Source of the DNA: Tissierella sp032104385
Lineage (GTDB): Bacteria; Bacillota; Clostridia; Tissierellales; Tissierellaceae
Assembly: GCF_032104385.1 (NCBI RefSeq)
Contig: NZ_DAMCHJ010000004.1
Location: 62,001-126,000 of the forward strand
Length of the DNA: 64,000 nucleotides
Direction: 5' to 3'
Position 1 is the first letter of the stretch. The number at the start of each line of letters is the position of its first letter. Both the position numbers and the translations under genes were made by a program. Under the pieces are notes generated by a model. That model searched no databases. It saw only the letters and a list, made by a program, of their open reading frames with translations, and was not told the DNA's origin. This document shows, piece after piece, positions 26,396-35,768 of the stretch.

Positions 26396-28384
26396 TTAAA
26401 TTTTAAATTTAACAATAATTGATTGTAACTCCTGTGCTAATTCTGATAGAGCTTCACTGCCATTTGCAATTTCTCCCATAGAGGCAACTTGCTCTTCAAT
26501 TGTTGCTGTCACTTCTTCTGTAGCAGCGGAGTTTTCTTGTGCTATGGCAGAAAGACTTTGTAAGGTATCTAGTATAGTATCTTTCATGCTATTCATTTCC
26601 AAGCCTGAAACATTTAATTGCTCAATTTCTTTATCAGCTTTTTTCATGGTTTCATATATTAACATATATTTATCCTTACTATTAATTACACTTTGTGTTT
26701 GTTCATTAGCTATATTTGATACTCTTTCTATTGTTGTTACAGCATCTTTAGAGTTTGCTTGTAAATCATTAACTATTTCATCTATAGACATTGTAGACGC
26801 TGAAGATTGCTCCGCCAATTTTCTAATTTCTTCTGCTACAACTGCAAAGCCCTTTCCTGCCTCTCCAGCTCGAGCAGCCTCTATTGCTGCATTTAATGCT
26901 AAAAGATTGGTTTGTTCTGCAATTGAGGCAATTACATTACTGGCTTGTCCTATTTTAATAGAACTATCATTTGCTTTTAATATAACCTCTTGGATTGCCT
27001 TTGAAGCAATATTACTTTCTTCCGTTATTCTAGATAAATTTTCGATTTCCTTTAAACCACTATTAATAATCTCCGTTATTTCATATGCTCTTGATTTTAG
27101 ATTTGTTGAATACATTAATTCCTTTTCAATTATTTCACCTAATAAATTAGCTTTAGAGGAGCCTAATTCCGTACTTGATGCTTGTTTCGAGGTACTATTG
27201 GCTATTTCTTGTGCTGTTTTAGATATTTCTTCTGACGAAATGGTTGATTGCTGAATAGTTGCAGTCATTTCCTCTGAAGTAGCTGCTACTTGTTCCGAGG
27301 AATTGCGAATTTCATTAATCATCTTTCTAAGACTATTTGTTATACTTTGCATAGACTTTCCTAGATATCCCAGTTCGTCTTTCCGTGACATGAAGTGCTC
27401 AGAAATATCTTGTGTAATATCATAATTGGCTAAGAACTCTGAATATCTAGTTGCTTCAATTATTGGCTTAGCAATAAATGCACCCATAATATATGTAATA
27501 CCCATACCAAATAATAAAGTTATGGCTATTGATATAATAACATTTCTTCTCATTTCTGGTATTGAATTTAAGACCTCAGCTTCATCTGCTGTAATAACGA
27601 ATGTCCAGTTGGTATCCTCAATTGGTGCATATCCAGCATATAGCTTTTTACCATTGAGGGAATAGCTATTTACGCCGAATTCCTCTTTTATTATTTTTTC
27701 AGTTAATTCTGCTATACCTTTTAGGCTTTCATCATTTTCTACTAAGTTTATTGCATTAGATTGTTCAAATACCAACTCTTTATTAGGATGAGCTACTACT
27801 GTTCCTGCATTATTAAGTATATAGCTATATCCAGTCTCGCCAAAGCCAATATCTGCAATGAGTTCACTTAGAATATTTCCATCAGCTCTAGTGGATAAGG
27901 CACCTACTATTTCACCATCTTTTTTTATAGGTGTAGCATAAAGTAAGTTTAGTTGATTTACACCACGAGTAACCAGTAGATCAGATATACTTGTTTTACC
28001 ACTTAAAGCATTTTTTAGATAGGGTCTATCTCCCAATTGAATAATTGTTCCATCAGAAGAATATGTACTTCCATCAAGATGAGAGATTGCTAGCTCAATA
28101 AAATTAGTTCCTTTTACTTGCCTTACTAGCTCGTCTTTTTGTAATTCCCAATCCATACTTTGGATTTCTTGGCTGCATGCTATGGTTTCTAGTATTCTTT
28201 TTTCAGTTTTAATTCGACTTTCTACTATTTTCGCTCCATTAAGAGCCATGTCTATAAGTGCGTTTTCTGCTTCAGTGCTAATTGTATTGCCAGCCTTTAT
28301 TACAGAAATGGATCCAATAATTATAGATGATAATAAAATTAATATGGAGAAATATACAACAAGTTTTACTTTAATGCTTTTCAC
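26396..28384 (-). CDS. Methyl-accepting chemotaxis protein with dCache sensor
   Basis: A 662-residue transmembrane chemoreceptor. Transmembrane helix 1 is at about 8-28. A double-Cache external sensor (about 35-270) includes the typical SDLLVTRGVNQLNLLYATPI and SYILNNAGTVVAHPN blocks. Transmembrane helix 2 is at about 283-303, then HAMP, then a long cytoplasmic coiled coil. The hairpin tip NLLALNAAIEAARAGEAGKG docks CheA/CheW. Cache domains of this class bind small organic acids, amino acids or purines. The gene is divergent from the flavinylated reductase gene, so the sensed compound may relate to its substrate; this is inference. Confidence 0.93.
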   Translation of the reverse strand: MKSIKVKLVVYFSILILLSSIIIGSISVIKAGNTISTEAENALIDMALNGAKIVESRIKTEKRILETIACSQEIQSMDWELQKDELVRQVKGTNFIELAISHLDGSTYSSDGTIIQLGDRPYLKNALSGKTSISDLLVTRGVNQLNLLYATPIKKDGEIVGALSTRADGNILSELIADIGFGETGYSYILNNAGTVVAHPNKELVFEQSNAINLVENDESLKGIAELTEKIIKEEFGVNSYSLNGKKLYAGYAPIEDTNWTFVITADEAEVLNSIPEMRRNVIISIAITLLFGMGITYIMGAFIAKPIIEATRYSEFLANYDITQDISEHFMSRKDELGYLGKSMQSITNSLRKMINEIRNSSEQVAATSEEMTATIQQSTISSEEISKTAQEIANSTSKQASSTELGSSKANLLGEIIEKELMYSTNLKSRAYEITEIINSGLKEIENLSRITEESNIASKAIQEVILKANDSSIKIGQASNVIASIAEQTNLLALNAAIEAARAGEAGKGFAVVAEEIRKLAEQSSASTMSIDEIVNDLQANSKDAVTTIERVSNIANEQTQSVINSKDKYMLIYETMKKADKEIEQLNVSGLEMNSMKDTILDTLQSLSAIAQENSAATEEVTATIEEQVASMGEIANGSEALSELAQELQSIIVKFKI

Positions 28385-28591
28385 GTTAATACCTCCTGTT
28401 TTTAAAATTATGACCTGAATACCTTGGTGTACTATGTATTGTTAAAAACTAAACACCATTCACCATATTAGCTTAATACTTATATTTTTGCAATAACTAA
28501 CAATATCAGACTAAAGTAGGAAATTTAATTATGAATATTAAAGTCAATTTATTATAATCATTATATTTATTGTAAATTCTGGACAAAACTA

Positions 28592-28619
28592 TTGACATTT
28601 TTTTAACTTAATATATACT
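28592..28619 (+). promoter_or_regulatory. Promoter of the flavinylated reductase gene
   Basis: TTGACA (28592-28597) and TATACT (28614-28619) are spaced by 16 bases. This is the strongest promoter match in the 294-base gap between the chemoreceptor and the reductase. Confidence 0.7.
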
Positions 28620-28644
28620 AGAATATGTTGATAGAATATTCTAG
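28618..28644 (+). promoter_or_regulatory. Candidate TetR operator
   Basis: CTAGAATAT (28618-28626) and ATATTCTAG (28636-28644) are exact inverted repeats with a 9-base spacer. They start inside the -10 element and cover the transcription start. A TetR-family gene lies just after the reductase gene, so it is the natural candidate to bind here. Confidence 0.55.
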
Positions 28645-28678
28645 CCAAACATTCTGTAAAATAAAAGGGGGTTTTTTT

Positions 28679-30616
28679 ATGTTCAAATTTACTAAGAAGC
28701 ATATTGCTTTGTTTTTAGTATTAACTATGGCACTATCTTTAGTTGGCTGTGGCAAGGATAAAGCACCTACTTCTTCTAGCAAAGGAGAAGGTAAGTTTGT
28801 ACCTGGTGTATATACTGGTGAAGCAAAAGGTATTAGTGATACTCTTACTCTTGAAGTAGAGGTAGATGAGGAAAATATTTTATCTGTAAAAATTGTTAAT
28901 CATAGTGAAACACCTGGTATATCAGATACTGCTATAGAGCGTATTCCAAAAGAAATAGTTGAATACCAAAGTTTAAATATTGACACTATATCAGGAGCTA
29001 CTGTTTCTAGTACAGCTATTCTTGAGGCTGTAAAACAAGCTTTAGAAAAAGCTGGGGCTAATATTGATGATTTATTAAAAGAAGTGGATAAGTCCTCAAG
29101 TAATGGAGAAGTAATAGAAAAAACTACAGATGTAGTTATTGTTGGTGGTGGCGGTGCTGGTCTTGCAGCTGCTGTTTCTGCATTACAGAATAATGCTAAG
29201 GTTATTGTATTAGAAAAAATGCCTACATTAGGTGGTTCTACTATAATGGCTGGCGGACAATATAATGCAGTTGATAGTAAACGTCAAGAAGCTCTTACTA
29301 TGCGTCCTGAATTGATTAAGCAAATTGAAGGAATTACCAAGGAAGAGCCTGTTAATGAAATACATAAGAGGTTAATGAGTGAATTAGCAGATCAAATTAA
29401 AGAATACAAAAAAAATAAATCCACTTATATGTTTGACTCACCACAACTTCATGCGTTACAAGCATTTAACGGTGGAGATAAAAAAGGTAATCTTGAGCTA
29501 ATAGAAAAATTTGCATATGGAGCTAAGGAGTCTGTTGGTTGGCTTGAAGGTTTAGGAGTGAAAATATCAGATGAGATTGCTACTGTTACAGGAGCATTAT
29601 GGCCAAGAACACATCAATTTATTAAACCACTTACTACTGGGCCCATAGATGCTTATGTTGAATTCATATCCTCAAAAGGTGATGATGCTGAAATAATATT
29701 AGAAACTAAAATAACAGATATTATCATGAAAGACGGTAAGGCAGTAGGAGTTAAAGGATTACAGGGAAATAATGAAATAATTGTTAATGCAAATAAAGGT
29801 GTGATTATAGCTACTGGTGGTTTTGCAAGAAATAAAGAATTAGTAGCTAAATATGATGAGCTTTGGGGAGATTTATCAAACCTTAATTCTACAAACAGTG
29901 TTAGTGCAACTGGTGACGGTATCGTAATGGCTGAAGCTATAGGTGCTAATCTAGTTGGAATGGAATATATTCAATTATTACCAGTTGGACATCCTGAAAC
30001 TGGTGGAATGTCTGGAAATATTAGTATAAATGCTGCTAACCAGCTTTTCATCAATAACAAAGGGGAACGTTTTGTAGCTGAAGATTCAAGAAGAGATACT
30101 CTTACAAAGGGACTTTTAGAACAGCCAGATCAAATTATGTGGATACTACATGATGCACATGAATATTATAATGAAGATGTTAAAAATGATTTCAATGAAT
30201 CAATAGGTAAATTAGTTGAAAGTGGCATTGCTGTTAAGGGAAATACTATTGAAGAACTAGCAGAACAAATGAAGGTAGATCCTGCTACATTGAAAAACAC
30301 AGTTGATATCTATAATAAAGCTGTTAGAGGTGAGATGTCTGATCCACTAGGAAAGAATCTGCTTCAAGATGAATTTAATAAGGGACCTTTCTACGCATCT
30401 GTTCGTGTGCCAACAATACATCATACTATGGGCGGAATTGAAATAAATACAGATGCACAAGTAGTTGATAAAAATGGTAATATAATTAAAGGATTATATG
30501 CGGCTGGTGAAGTTACTGGTGGTATACATGGCTCTAATAGGCTTGGTGGTAATGCCATACCAGATACAGTAGTATATGGTAAGATAGCTGGACAATCAGC
30601 AGCATTGGAAAAATAA
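28679..30616 (+). CDS. Flavinylated lipoprotein reductase (FMN_bind then FAD_binding_2)
   Basis: A 645-residue exported flavoprotein of the fumarate/urocanate reductase group. The lipoprotein signal ends at VGC (Cys24). The FMN-binding domain is N-terminal (about 38-130). Its DTISGATVSS motif has Thr108, the residue that ApbE links to FMN. The FAD domain starts at VVIVGGGGAGLAAA (155-164) and ends with the GGIEINTDAQVV and GLYAAGEVTGGIHGSNRLGG blocks. No heme-binding CxxCH motif is present. Such enzymes pass electrons to organic acceptors outside the cell. The ATG at 28679 follows AAAGGGGG. The acceptor is unknown. No apbE is in the window. Confidence 0.9.
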   Translation: MFKFTKKHIALFLVLTMALSLVGCGKDKAPTSSSKGEGKFVPGVYTGEAKGISDTLTLEVEVDEENILSVKIVNHSETPGISDTAIERIPKEIVEYQSLNIDTISGATVSSTAILEAVKQALEKAGANIDDLLKEVDKSSSNGEVIEKTTDVVIVGGGGAGLAAAVSALQNNAKVIVLEKMPTLGGSTIMAGGQYNAVDSKRQEALTMRPELIKQIEGITKEEPVNEIHKRLMSELADQIKEYKKNKSTYMFDSPQLHALQAFNGGDKKGNLELIEKFAYGAKESVGWLEGLGVKISDEIATVTGALWPRTHQFIKPLTTGPIDAYVEFISSKGDDAEIILETKITDIIMKDGKAVGVKGLQGNNEIIVNANKGVIIATGGFARNKELVAKYDELWGDLSNLNSTNSVSATGDGIVMAEAIGANLVGMEYIQLLPVGHPETGGMSGNISINAANQLFINNKGERFVAEDSRRDTLTKGLLEQPDQIMWILHDAHEYYNEDVKNDFNESIGKLVESGIAVKGNTIEELAEQMKVDPATLKNTVDIYNKAVRGEMSDPLGKNLLQDEFNKGPFYASVRVPTIHHTMGGIEINTDAQVVDKNGNIIKGLYAAGEVTGGIHGSNRLGGNAIPDTVVYGKIAGQSAALEK

Positions 30617-30628
30617 ATAGAACAAAAA

Positions 30629-30665
30629 ATAATTCTCTATAAAACATAGGGAATTATTTTTTTAT
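30629..30665 (+). terminator. Intrinsic terminator of the reductase gene
   Basis: AATAATTCTCTAT pairs with ATAGGGAATTATT (one G-T wobble), followed by a T run. It separates the reductase from the TetR gene, so the latter needs its own promoter or read-through. Confidence 0.75.
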
Positions 30666-30699
30666 TATGATATAATTTTTGTAAGGTGGTGATATTTAT

Positions 30700-31275
30700 A
30701 TGTCCTATAAAATGGAGAGATCTGTAAGAAGAAAACAAGAGTTAATAAATATTATTGTAAATCTTATGGATGAAGAAGGACTTAAAAATGTAACGGTTAA
30801 GGATATTTGTGAGGCTGCTAATATATCTATTGGAGCTTTCTATCACTATTTCCATTCTAAAGATGCCATAGTAGATGAGATGTTTTTTTTAATGGATGAA
30901 TTCTTTTTAGTCAATCAACAAAATATTTTACAACATCCTACAGTGTCAGAACAAATAGTTGATTTTGTAAATCATTTTGGTATCTATGTTGAAGAATGGG
31001 GCTATTATGCAAATTTATTAATTATGAGATCTCATATGACTAGAAATGATTATAATAGAGGAAGACGATTATATGGAATATTAGAAGAAATAATTATAGA
31101 GGGTATTAATAATGGTGAGTTCAAAGTTAAAATTGACCCCAAGGAACTTATAACTATGATTTTTGTGATAATCAGAGGATATCTCTTAGAATGGATTAAT
31201 AGAGAGCATAGCTATCCTGTTAGAGGAAATATGGTAAAGGAAGTGACTTATTTAATAAATTTTTTGACAACATAA
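30700..31275 (+). CDS. TetR/AcrR family transcriptional regulator
   Basis: A 191-residue repressor-type protein. The N-terminal helix-turn-helix (about 10-60) reads RRKQELINIIVNLMDEEGLK, then TVKDICEAANISIGAFYHYF and HSKDAI, a standard TetR pattern. The C-terminal ligand domain is all helical, with several aromatics (EEWGYYANLLIM). AAGGTGGTGAT lies before the ATG. It follows the flavinylated reductase gene. The inverted repeat in that gene's promoter is the likely target. Its inducer may be the reductase substrate, which is inferred from context. Confidence 0.9.
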   Translation: MSYKMERSVRRKQELINIIVNLMDEEGLKNVTVKDICEAANISIGAFYHYFHSKDAIVDEMFFLMDEFFLVNQQNILQHPTVSEQIVDFVNHFGIYVEEWGYYANLLIMRSHMTRNDYNRGRRLYGILEEIIIEGINNGEFKVKIDPKELITMIFVIIRGYLLEWINREHSYPVRGNMVKEVTYLINFLTT

Positions 31276-31298
31276 TATAAAAAGTATATGGTAGTTTT

Positions 31299-31358
31299 CT
31301 CCCCTTAAGGTTGATTAGATTAGAAAAGAAAATCTGATTTTAAGAGGGGAGTTTTTTT
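31299..31358 (+). terminator. Intrinsic terminator of the TetR gene
   Basis: CTCCCCTTAA pairs with TTAAGAGGGGAG, with additional inner pairing (GATT/AATC), and is followed by seven T. Confidence 0.75.
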
Positions 31359-31539
31359 ATGTTATAATTAACCCACAAGATGTTTAGAAAGTTAGTATAT
31401 ATAGATGACTTAAAGAAAAACTAGATTTATTAGAAGATAGTAATTAGGCGAAAGGAATAATTTACATTATGGAATTTATTTTTGTTGAAGATATAAAGAT
31501 TGAGGAGATGGTGATACTTTATTATGAGGGGTGAGTAAT

Positions 31540-33153
31540 ATGGAAATGAAGGTTAAAAATCTAATAGAACAATTCGAAGATTTTCAAATATTGGCAGGTG
31601 AAGGAGGATTAAACAAAACTGTAAGTACAGTTAGTATTATGGATGCTCCAGATATATACAATTGGATGAAAGGTGGAGAATTTTTAGTTACTACAGGTTA
31701 TATAATGAAAGACAATCCCTTAGAGTTAAAAAATTTAGTAATTAAATTACATGAGCGTGGAGCAGCAGCATTAGGAATAAAGATAGGTAGATTTATTGAA
31801 ATGTTGCCAGAAGAGGTAAAAGAAACAGGAGATAAGTTAAATTTCCCTATTATATATGTTCCTAAATGGTATGCTTTTACAGACATTATAAATCCTGTTC
31901 TTTCAAGAATAGTTAATACTCAAGCTAAAAAACTAATGATGTCTGAAGATATACATAAGACCTTCACACAGATGGTCATACAGGGGAAGGGTACTAGTGA
32001 CATAATGGATATACTATATAAAATATTAGGTAAAGACATAGCATTCATAGATTTGGTTTTTAATCGAAATTATATAAGGGGTACTTCTCATGAACTCAAG
32101 GAAGATGTTGAGGATACAGGACTTAAAAATATCTTAGATAAATATTATAGTTATCCTGTTCAAATAAGTAATTCTATTTATGGATATTTGATTCTTAAAA
32201 AAAGTGAAGAAAGTTCTTTGGAGGATTTAGACAATATAACTATAGAGCATGCTAGTACAGTACTAAAACTTAATATACAAAAAGAGATATCAAATTATCA
32301 AATAGAGCAAAAATATAGGGATGAATTTATTCAAGATTTGATAATAAATAATATAAGGACTGTAGAAGAGGCAAATAATAGGGCAGCATTATATGGTTGG
32401 AAAATAGAAAATGGTCTTGTTTGTTTAATAGTAGATATAGATAATTTTAAAGAGAAGTTTATGTCTTTAAAAAACACACAGGAGCTAGAAAATGAGAAGA
32501 ATAAAATATTCAGTTTGGTTAATTCTAAAATGAGAAGAAACTTTAAACAGTGTTTTTATACAATATATAGTGATAGTATAGTGTTTCTAGTGGAGCAAGA
32601 TATAGGCTCTATGGAGGATTTTTTTGAAAAGTTAGAAAAGGTTTCAGAAGAAATAAGAGAAGAAGTCAAGGAAAATAGTAAATTTACAGTTTCTATAGGA
32701 ATAGGGACATATCAAGAGTCTATTATAGATGTATATATTAGTTTTGTAGAAGCTCAAAAAGCTGTAAGAATAGGTAGAACAGTTTATGAAGAAGATAAGA
32801 CTCATATTTATTCTAATCTAGGAGTTTATAGAATGCTTTATAATCTTTCTCTTGAAGATGATGCCCATAGTTTTTGTGAAGAATATTTGAAGAAGATAAT
32901 TGACTATGATATTGAAAATAATTCAGAATACATGAATACATTAAGAACTATAGTAAAAAATGATTGGAATTTAAAACAGACTTCAGAAGAGATGTTTATT
33001 CATTACAATACCATAAAATATAGATTTAGCAAGATTTGTGAGATAATGAATTTAGATTTAAACAATAGAGAGGAGAAGTTTAAAATAGAGTTCTGTTTAA
33101 AACTAATGAATATGAGTAGCCAATACTCTTTGTACATGAAGACTAAAATATAG
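31540..33153 (+). CDS. PucR family transcriptional regulator (module 2)
   Basis: A 537-residue regulator with the same plan as the protein at 18157-19779. The N-terminal PucR domain includes FEDFQILAGEGGLNKTVST and MKGGEFLVTTGYIM. A central GGDEF-like region covers about 260-420. The C-terminal helix-turn-helix has WNLKQTSEEMFIHYNTIKYR and ends near LCLKLMNMS-like residues. I choose the ATG at 31540 because AGGGGTG overlaps the GTG at 31531. It lies directly upstream of the amidohydrolase-peptidase-membrane protein operon and should control it. A terminator hairpin overlaps its last codons. Confidence 0.9.
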   Translation: MEMKVKNLIEQFEDFQILAGEGGLNKTVSTVSIMDAPDIYNWMKGGEFLVTTGYIMKDNPLELKNLVIKLHERGAAALGIKIGRFIEMLPEEVKETGDKLNFPIIYVPKWYAFTDIINPVLSRIVNTQAKKLMMSEDIHKTFTQMVIQGKGTSDIMDILYKILGKDIAFIDLVFNRNYIRGTSHELKEDVEDTGLKNILDKYYSYPVQISNSIYGYLILKKSEESSLEDLDNITIEHASTVLKLNIQKEISNYQIEQKYRDEFIQDLIINNIRTVEEANNRAALYGWKIENGLVCLIVDIDNFKEKFMSLKNTQELENEKNKIFSLVNSKMRRNFKQCFYTIYSDSIVFLVEQDIGSMEDFFEKLEKVSEEIREEVKENSKFTVSIGIGTYQESIIDVYISFVEAQKAVRIGRTVYEEDKTHIYSNLGVYRMLYNLSLEDDAHSFCEEYLKKIIDYDIENNSEYMNTLRTIVKNDWNLKQTSEEMFIHYNTIKYRFSKICEIMNLDLNNREEKFKIEFCLKLMNMSSQYSLYMKTKI

Positions 33154-33164
33154 TCTTCTTTTTT
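33138..33164 (+). terminator. Intrinsic terminator overlapping the end of PucR
   Basis: GAAGACT and AGTCTTC form a stem with a 7-base loop, followed by TTTTTT. Confidence 0.75.
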
Positions 33165-33242
33165 ATACCTTAGGAACAGTGTGTATATAGGTTATTAACT
33201 ATATAATAGTATTAAACCAAAAGTTAACAAGGAGGAAAAGAC

Positions 33243-34595
33243 ATGTATAAAACAACAGTAGGTATGTTAAAAGATGTGTTAGCTTCAGTTAAAAACGATA
33301 CCTTATCAGATCCTTTTAAGGATTTAGAAAAGACAGGGAGAATTATTTTAAAAGGGGGACTAGTAGTAGACCCTAAAAATGGAATTGAAGAAGTACAAGA
33401 TGTGGCTATACTAAATGATGAAATTGTAGAAGTAGGAAATGATATTTACGCGGAAAAAGGAGATATGGTAATAAACTGTGAAGGACTTTTAGTTGTGCCA
33501 GGAATAGTAGATATGCACCTTCACTTAGGAGATTTATTTGAAGTAAGTACAGACCCAATCTATGGCGCAGTAGCTAATGGAGTGACAATGGGACTTTCCC
33601 CTGGAGCAGGAAATACTTTTATGGCACCAGCTTTATTAGGAGCTGAGGTAGATAGAGGATTACCAGTAAATATTGGTTTATATCAAGGGGCAGCAAGTGT
33701 ATTATCTACCATGTTATCAGTAGATGAATTAATAAAGTTATATAAAGGTGAATTAGATGTAGAAACAGCTTCATCAAGAATGACAAGAAATGCAATCACT
33801 AATACTACAGCGCCTTTAGTAGTAGGAATTAAAGACCATATGGGACATTTTATAATGTCTGATGAAAATATAGAGAAGATATTTGAAATAACTTCTAAGG
33901 CTAAGCTACTATACATGACTCATACTCAGGACCCAGATCATGCTATTAGATTATTTGAATTATCTAAAGGAAGACCACTTCATCTAGGTCATACAACAGC
34001 TGCGGGATGCGGTACTCATATGGAAGCAGCAGAAGGTATGAAGACAGTAATAGATTTATGTAAAAATGAAAATATAACTGGAGAGTTTGTAACTACAATG
34101 TTAAGAGAAGGTGGAGGAAGTAGAGAAGGACTTATTCTACCTAAAAAATCTCAGCAACTAGCTTATGAAGCTTTAGAAAAAGGAATAGTAGATGTTCTTA
34201 TATCTGATGGACAGAACGATGCTACAATGAAAGGTTTTGGAGATACAAGAGATAATATTCCAGCAATATTAGAATTAGCAGAAATGGGAGTTTTAGACTT
34301 AAGTAGTTCAATTGCCACTATGACTTCTAATCCAGCAAGATTGGTAGCTGAAAGAACAGGTAATGCTTGGTGGATTGAAAAAATAGGTCATTTAGGTAAA
34401 GGTGCTTTAGCTAATATAACTGTTATCAATAGAGAAGTAAAATCAGCAGTTTATACTATAGTAAATGGAGAAGTAGTAGGTTTTGAAAATAGGGCAGTGA
34501 GACGTGGTAGCGGAGCAGGTGGATTTGTAAGTAAATTTGGTATGGTTAAGAGGATAGGAGTAGGAGACTTAGTAATGTTCTCATATAAAAGATAG
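33243..34595 (+). CDS. Amidohydrolase, dihydroorotase/deacetylase-like
   Basis: A 450-residue metal-dependent amidohydrolase with a TIM-barrel and flanking beta domain. Metal ligands visible are His92 and His94 (MHLHLGD), Lys197 (VVGIKDHMG, probably carbamylated), His227 (MTHTQD), a histidine in HLGHTTAAG (H247 or H250) and Asp322 (ISDGQND). The GIK motif resembles the EF_0837-type amidohydrolase/deacetylase group, and hydantoinases are more distant. The first 35 residues are an unusual extra helix before the beta domain. It is cytoplasmic. With the M20 peptidase 30 bases downstream, it may open or deacylate a cyclic or N-acylated nitrogen compound. Confidence 0.85.
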   Translation: MYKTTVGMLKDVLASVKNDTLSDPFKDLEKTGRIILKGGLVVDPKNGIEEVQDVAILNDEIVEVGNDIYAEKGDMVINCEGLLVVPGIVDMHLHLGDLFEVSTDPIYGAVANGVTMGLSPGAGNTFMAPALLGAEVDRGLPVNIGLYQGAASVLSTMLSVDELIKLYKGELDVETASSRMTRNAITNTTAPLVVGIKDHMGHFIMSDENIEKIFEITSKAKLLYMTHTQDPDHAIRLFELSKGRPLHLGHTTAAGCGTHMEAAEGMKTVIDLCKNENITGEFVTTMLREGGGSREGLILPKKSQQLAYEALEKGIVDVLISDGQNDATMKGFGDTRDNIPAILELAEMGVLDLSSSIATMTSNPARLVAERTGNAWWIEKIGHLGKGALANITVINREVKSAVYTIVNGEVVGFENRAVRRGSGAGGFVSKFGMVKRIGVGDLVMFSYKR

Positions 34596-34625
34596 AATCG
34601 GATTTAAAAGAGGGGAGTTAAGGTA

Positions 34626-35753
34626 ATGGACAGAATAAAAGAAATATTAAAAAGACTGATTAGTATAAATACTACTAACCTACCTGGAAATGAAATGGAT
34701 GCAGTAAATGAAATTCTAAAGTTTTTCCCTCAGGATATAGAATATAAAATAGTAGATCATGGAAATAATAGAGGATCCTTAGTAATAGAAATAGAGGGGA
34801 AAAATCGTGATAAAATTGGATTTATAGGGCATATAGACACTGTACCAGTATCTGATGAGGTCAGTTGGATACATCCTCCTTTTGATGGAGTAATTGAGGA
34901 TGGCTATATGTATGGCAGAGGTACTTCTGATATGAAGGGTGGAGTTACTGCGATGATACTAACAGCCCTATACTTTATAGAAAACAACATAACTCCTCCC
35001 CATACATTAAAGTTTGTATTTACAGCTGATGAAGAATCAGGAGGATTAGGAGTACGAACTTTAAGAGATAAAGAATTATTGCAAGATATATCAAAAGTTT
35101 TTATCGCAGAACCTTCTGATGAACAAATCGGCATTTGCGAGAAGGGAACTTTATGGTTAAGTATCCATATAAAAGGGAAGTCTTCCCACGGTTCTAAGCC
35201 CGAATTAGGAATAAATGCCATAGAAAAATTATACGAGTATATAAATAAGCTTAAGAATACTTTAGATTTAGAAAAGAAGCATCCTTTATTAGGAAACTCC
35301 AGTTATGCAACTACTACAATTAATGGAGGAGTAAAAACTAATATTATACCTGAAAATGCAAATGCAACTTTAGATATTAGAACTATTCCAGGTTTTAATC
35401 ATGAAGAAATTATAAATAATGCTAATAGAATTGCTAAAGACATGGAGATTGAAAACCAAGGGATGACTATAGATGTAGAAATAGATAACAACAGACCTCC
35501 TTTAACCATGGATGAAGAAGATAATTTTATAAAAGAGATAATATCTGTATATGAGAAATTATCTTACCAAGTGAAGCTTAAAGGCATAAATTTTTATACT
35601 GATGCTTCACAACTTATCCCTTATCACAATATTCCTTTTGTAATACTAGGACCTGGTGAGGAAAATATGTGTCATCAGAAGAACGAAAGGATAAAAATAG
35701 AATCAATAGAAAGAATGACAAAATTTTATATTTCTTATATTGTTAGCTGCTAA
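34626..35753 (+). CDS. M20 family metallopeptidase (ArgE/DapE-like)
   Basis: A 375-residue di-metal hydrolase. Metal-site motifs are FIGHIDTVPVSD (His and Asp), YGRGTSDMKGG (bridging Asp), TADEESGG (catalytic and metal Glu), AEPSD and a terminal LGPGEENMCHQKNE histidine. The lid/dimer domain has IKGKSSHGSKPELGINAI. This pattern is that of acetylornithine deacetylase, succinyl-diaminopimelate desuccinylase and related enzymes. It is not part of an arginine or lysine cluster, so a catabolic deacylase or dipeptidase role fits better. It is co-transcribed with the amidohydrolase and the membrane protein. Confidence 0.9.
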   Translation: MDRIKEILKRLISINTTNLPGNEMDAVNEILKFFPQDIEYKIVDHGNNRGSLVIEIEGKNRDKIGFIGHIDTVPVSDEVSWIHPPFDGVIEDGYMYGRGTSDMKGGVTAMILTALYFIENNITPPHTLKFVFTADEESGGLGVRTLRDKELLQDISKVFIAEPSDEQIGICEKGTLWLSIHIKGKSSHGSKPELGINAIEKLYEYINKLKNTLDLEKKHPLLGNSSYATTTINGGVKTNIIPENANATLDIRTIPGFNHEEIINNANRIAKDMEIENQGMTIDVEIDNNRPPLTMDEEDNFIKEIISVYEKLSYQVKLKGINFYTDASQLIPYHNIPFVILGPGEENMCHQKNERIKIESIERMTKFYISYIVSC

Positions 35754-35768
35754 GATTGGAGGATTAAT

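Noticed and set aside
26544..27254. 236-codon plus-strand frame opposite the chemoreceptor
   Set aside because: A shadow of the repetitive coiled-coil codons on the other strand; no ribosome site or family match.
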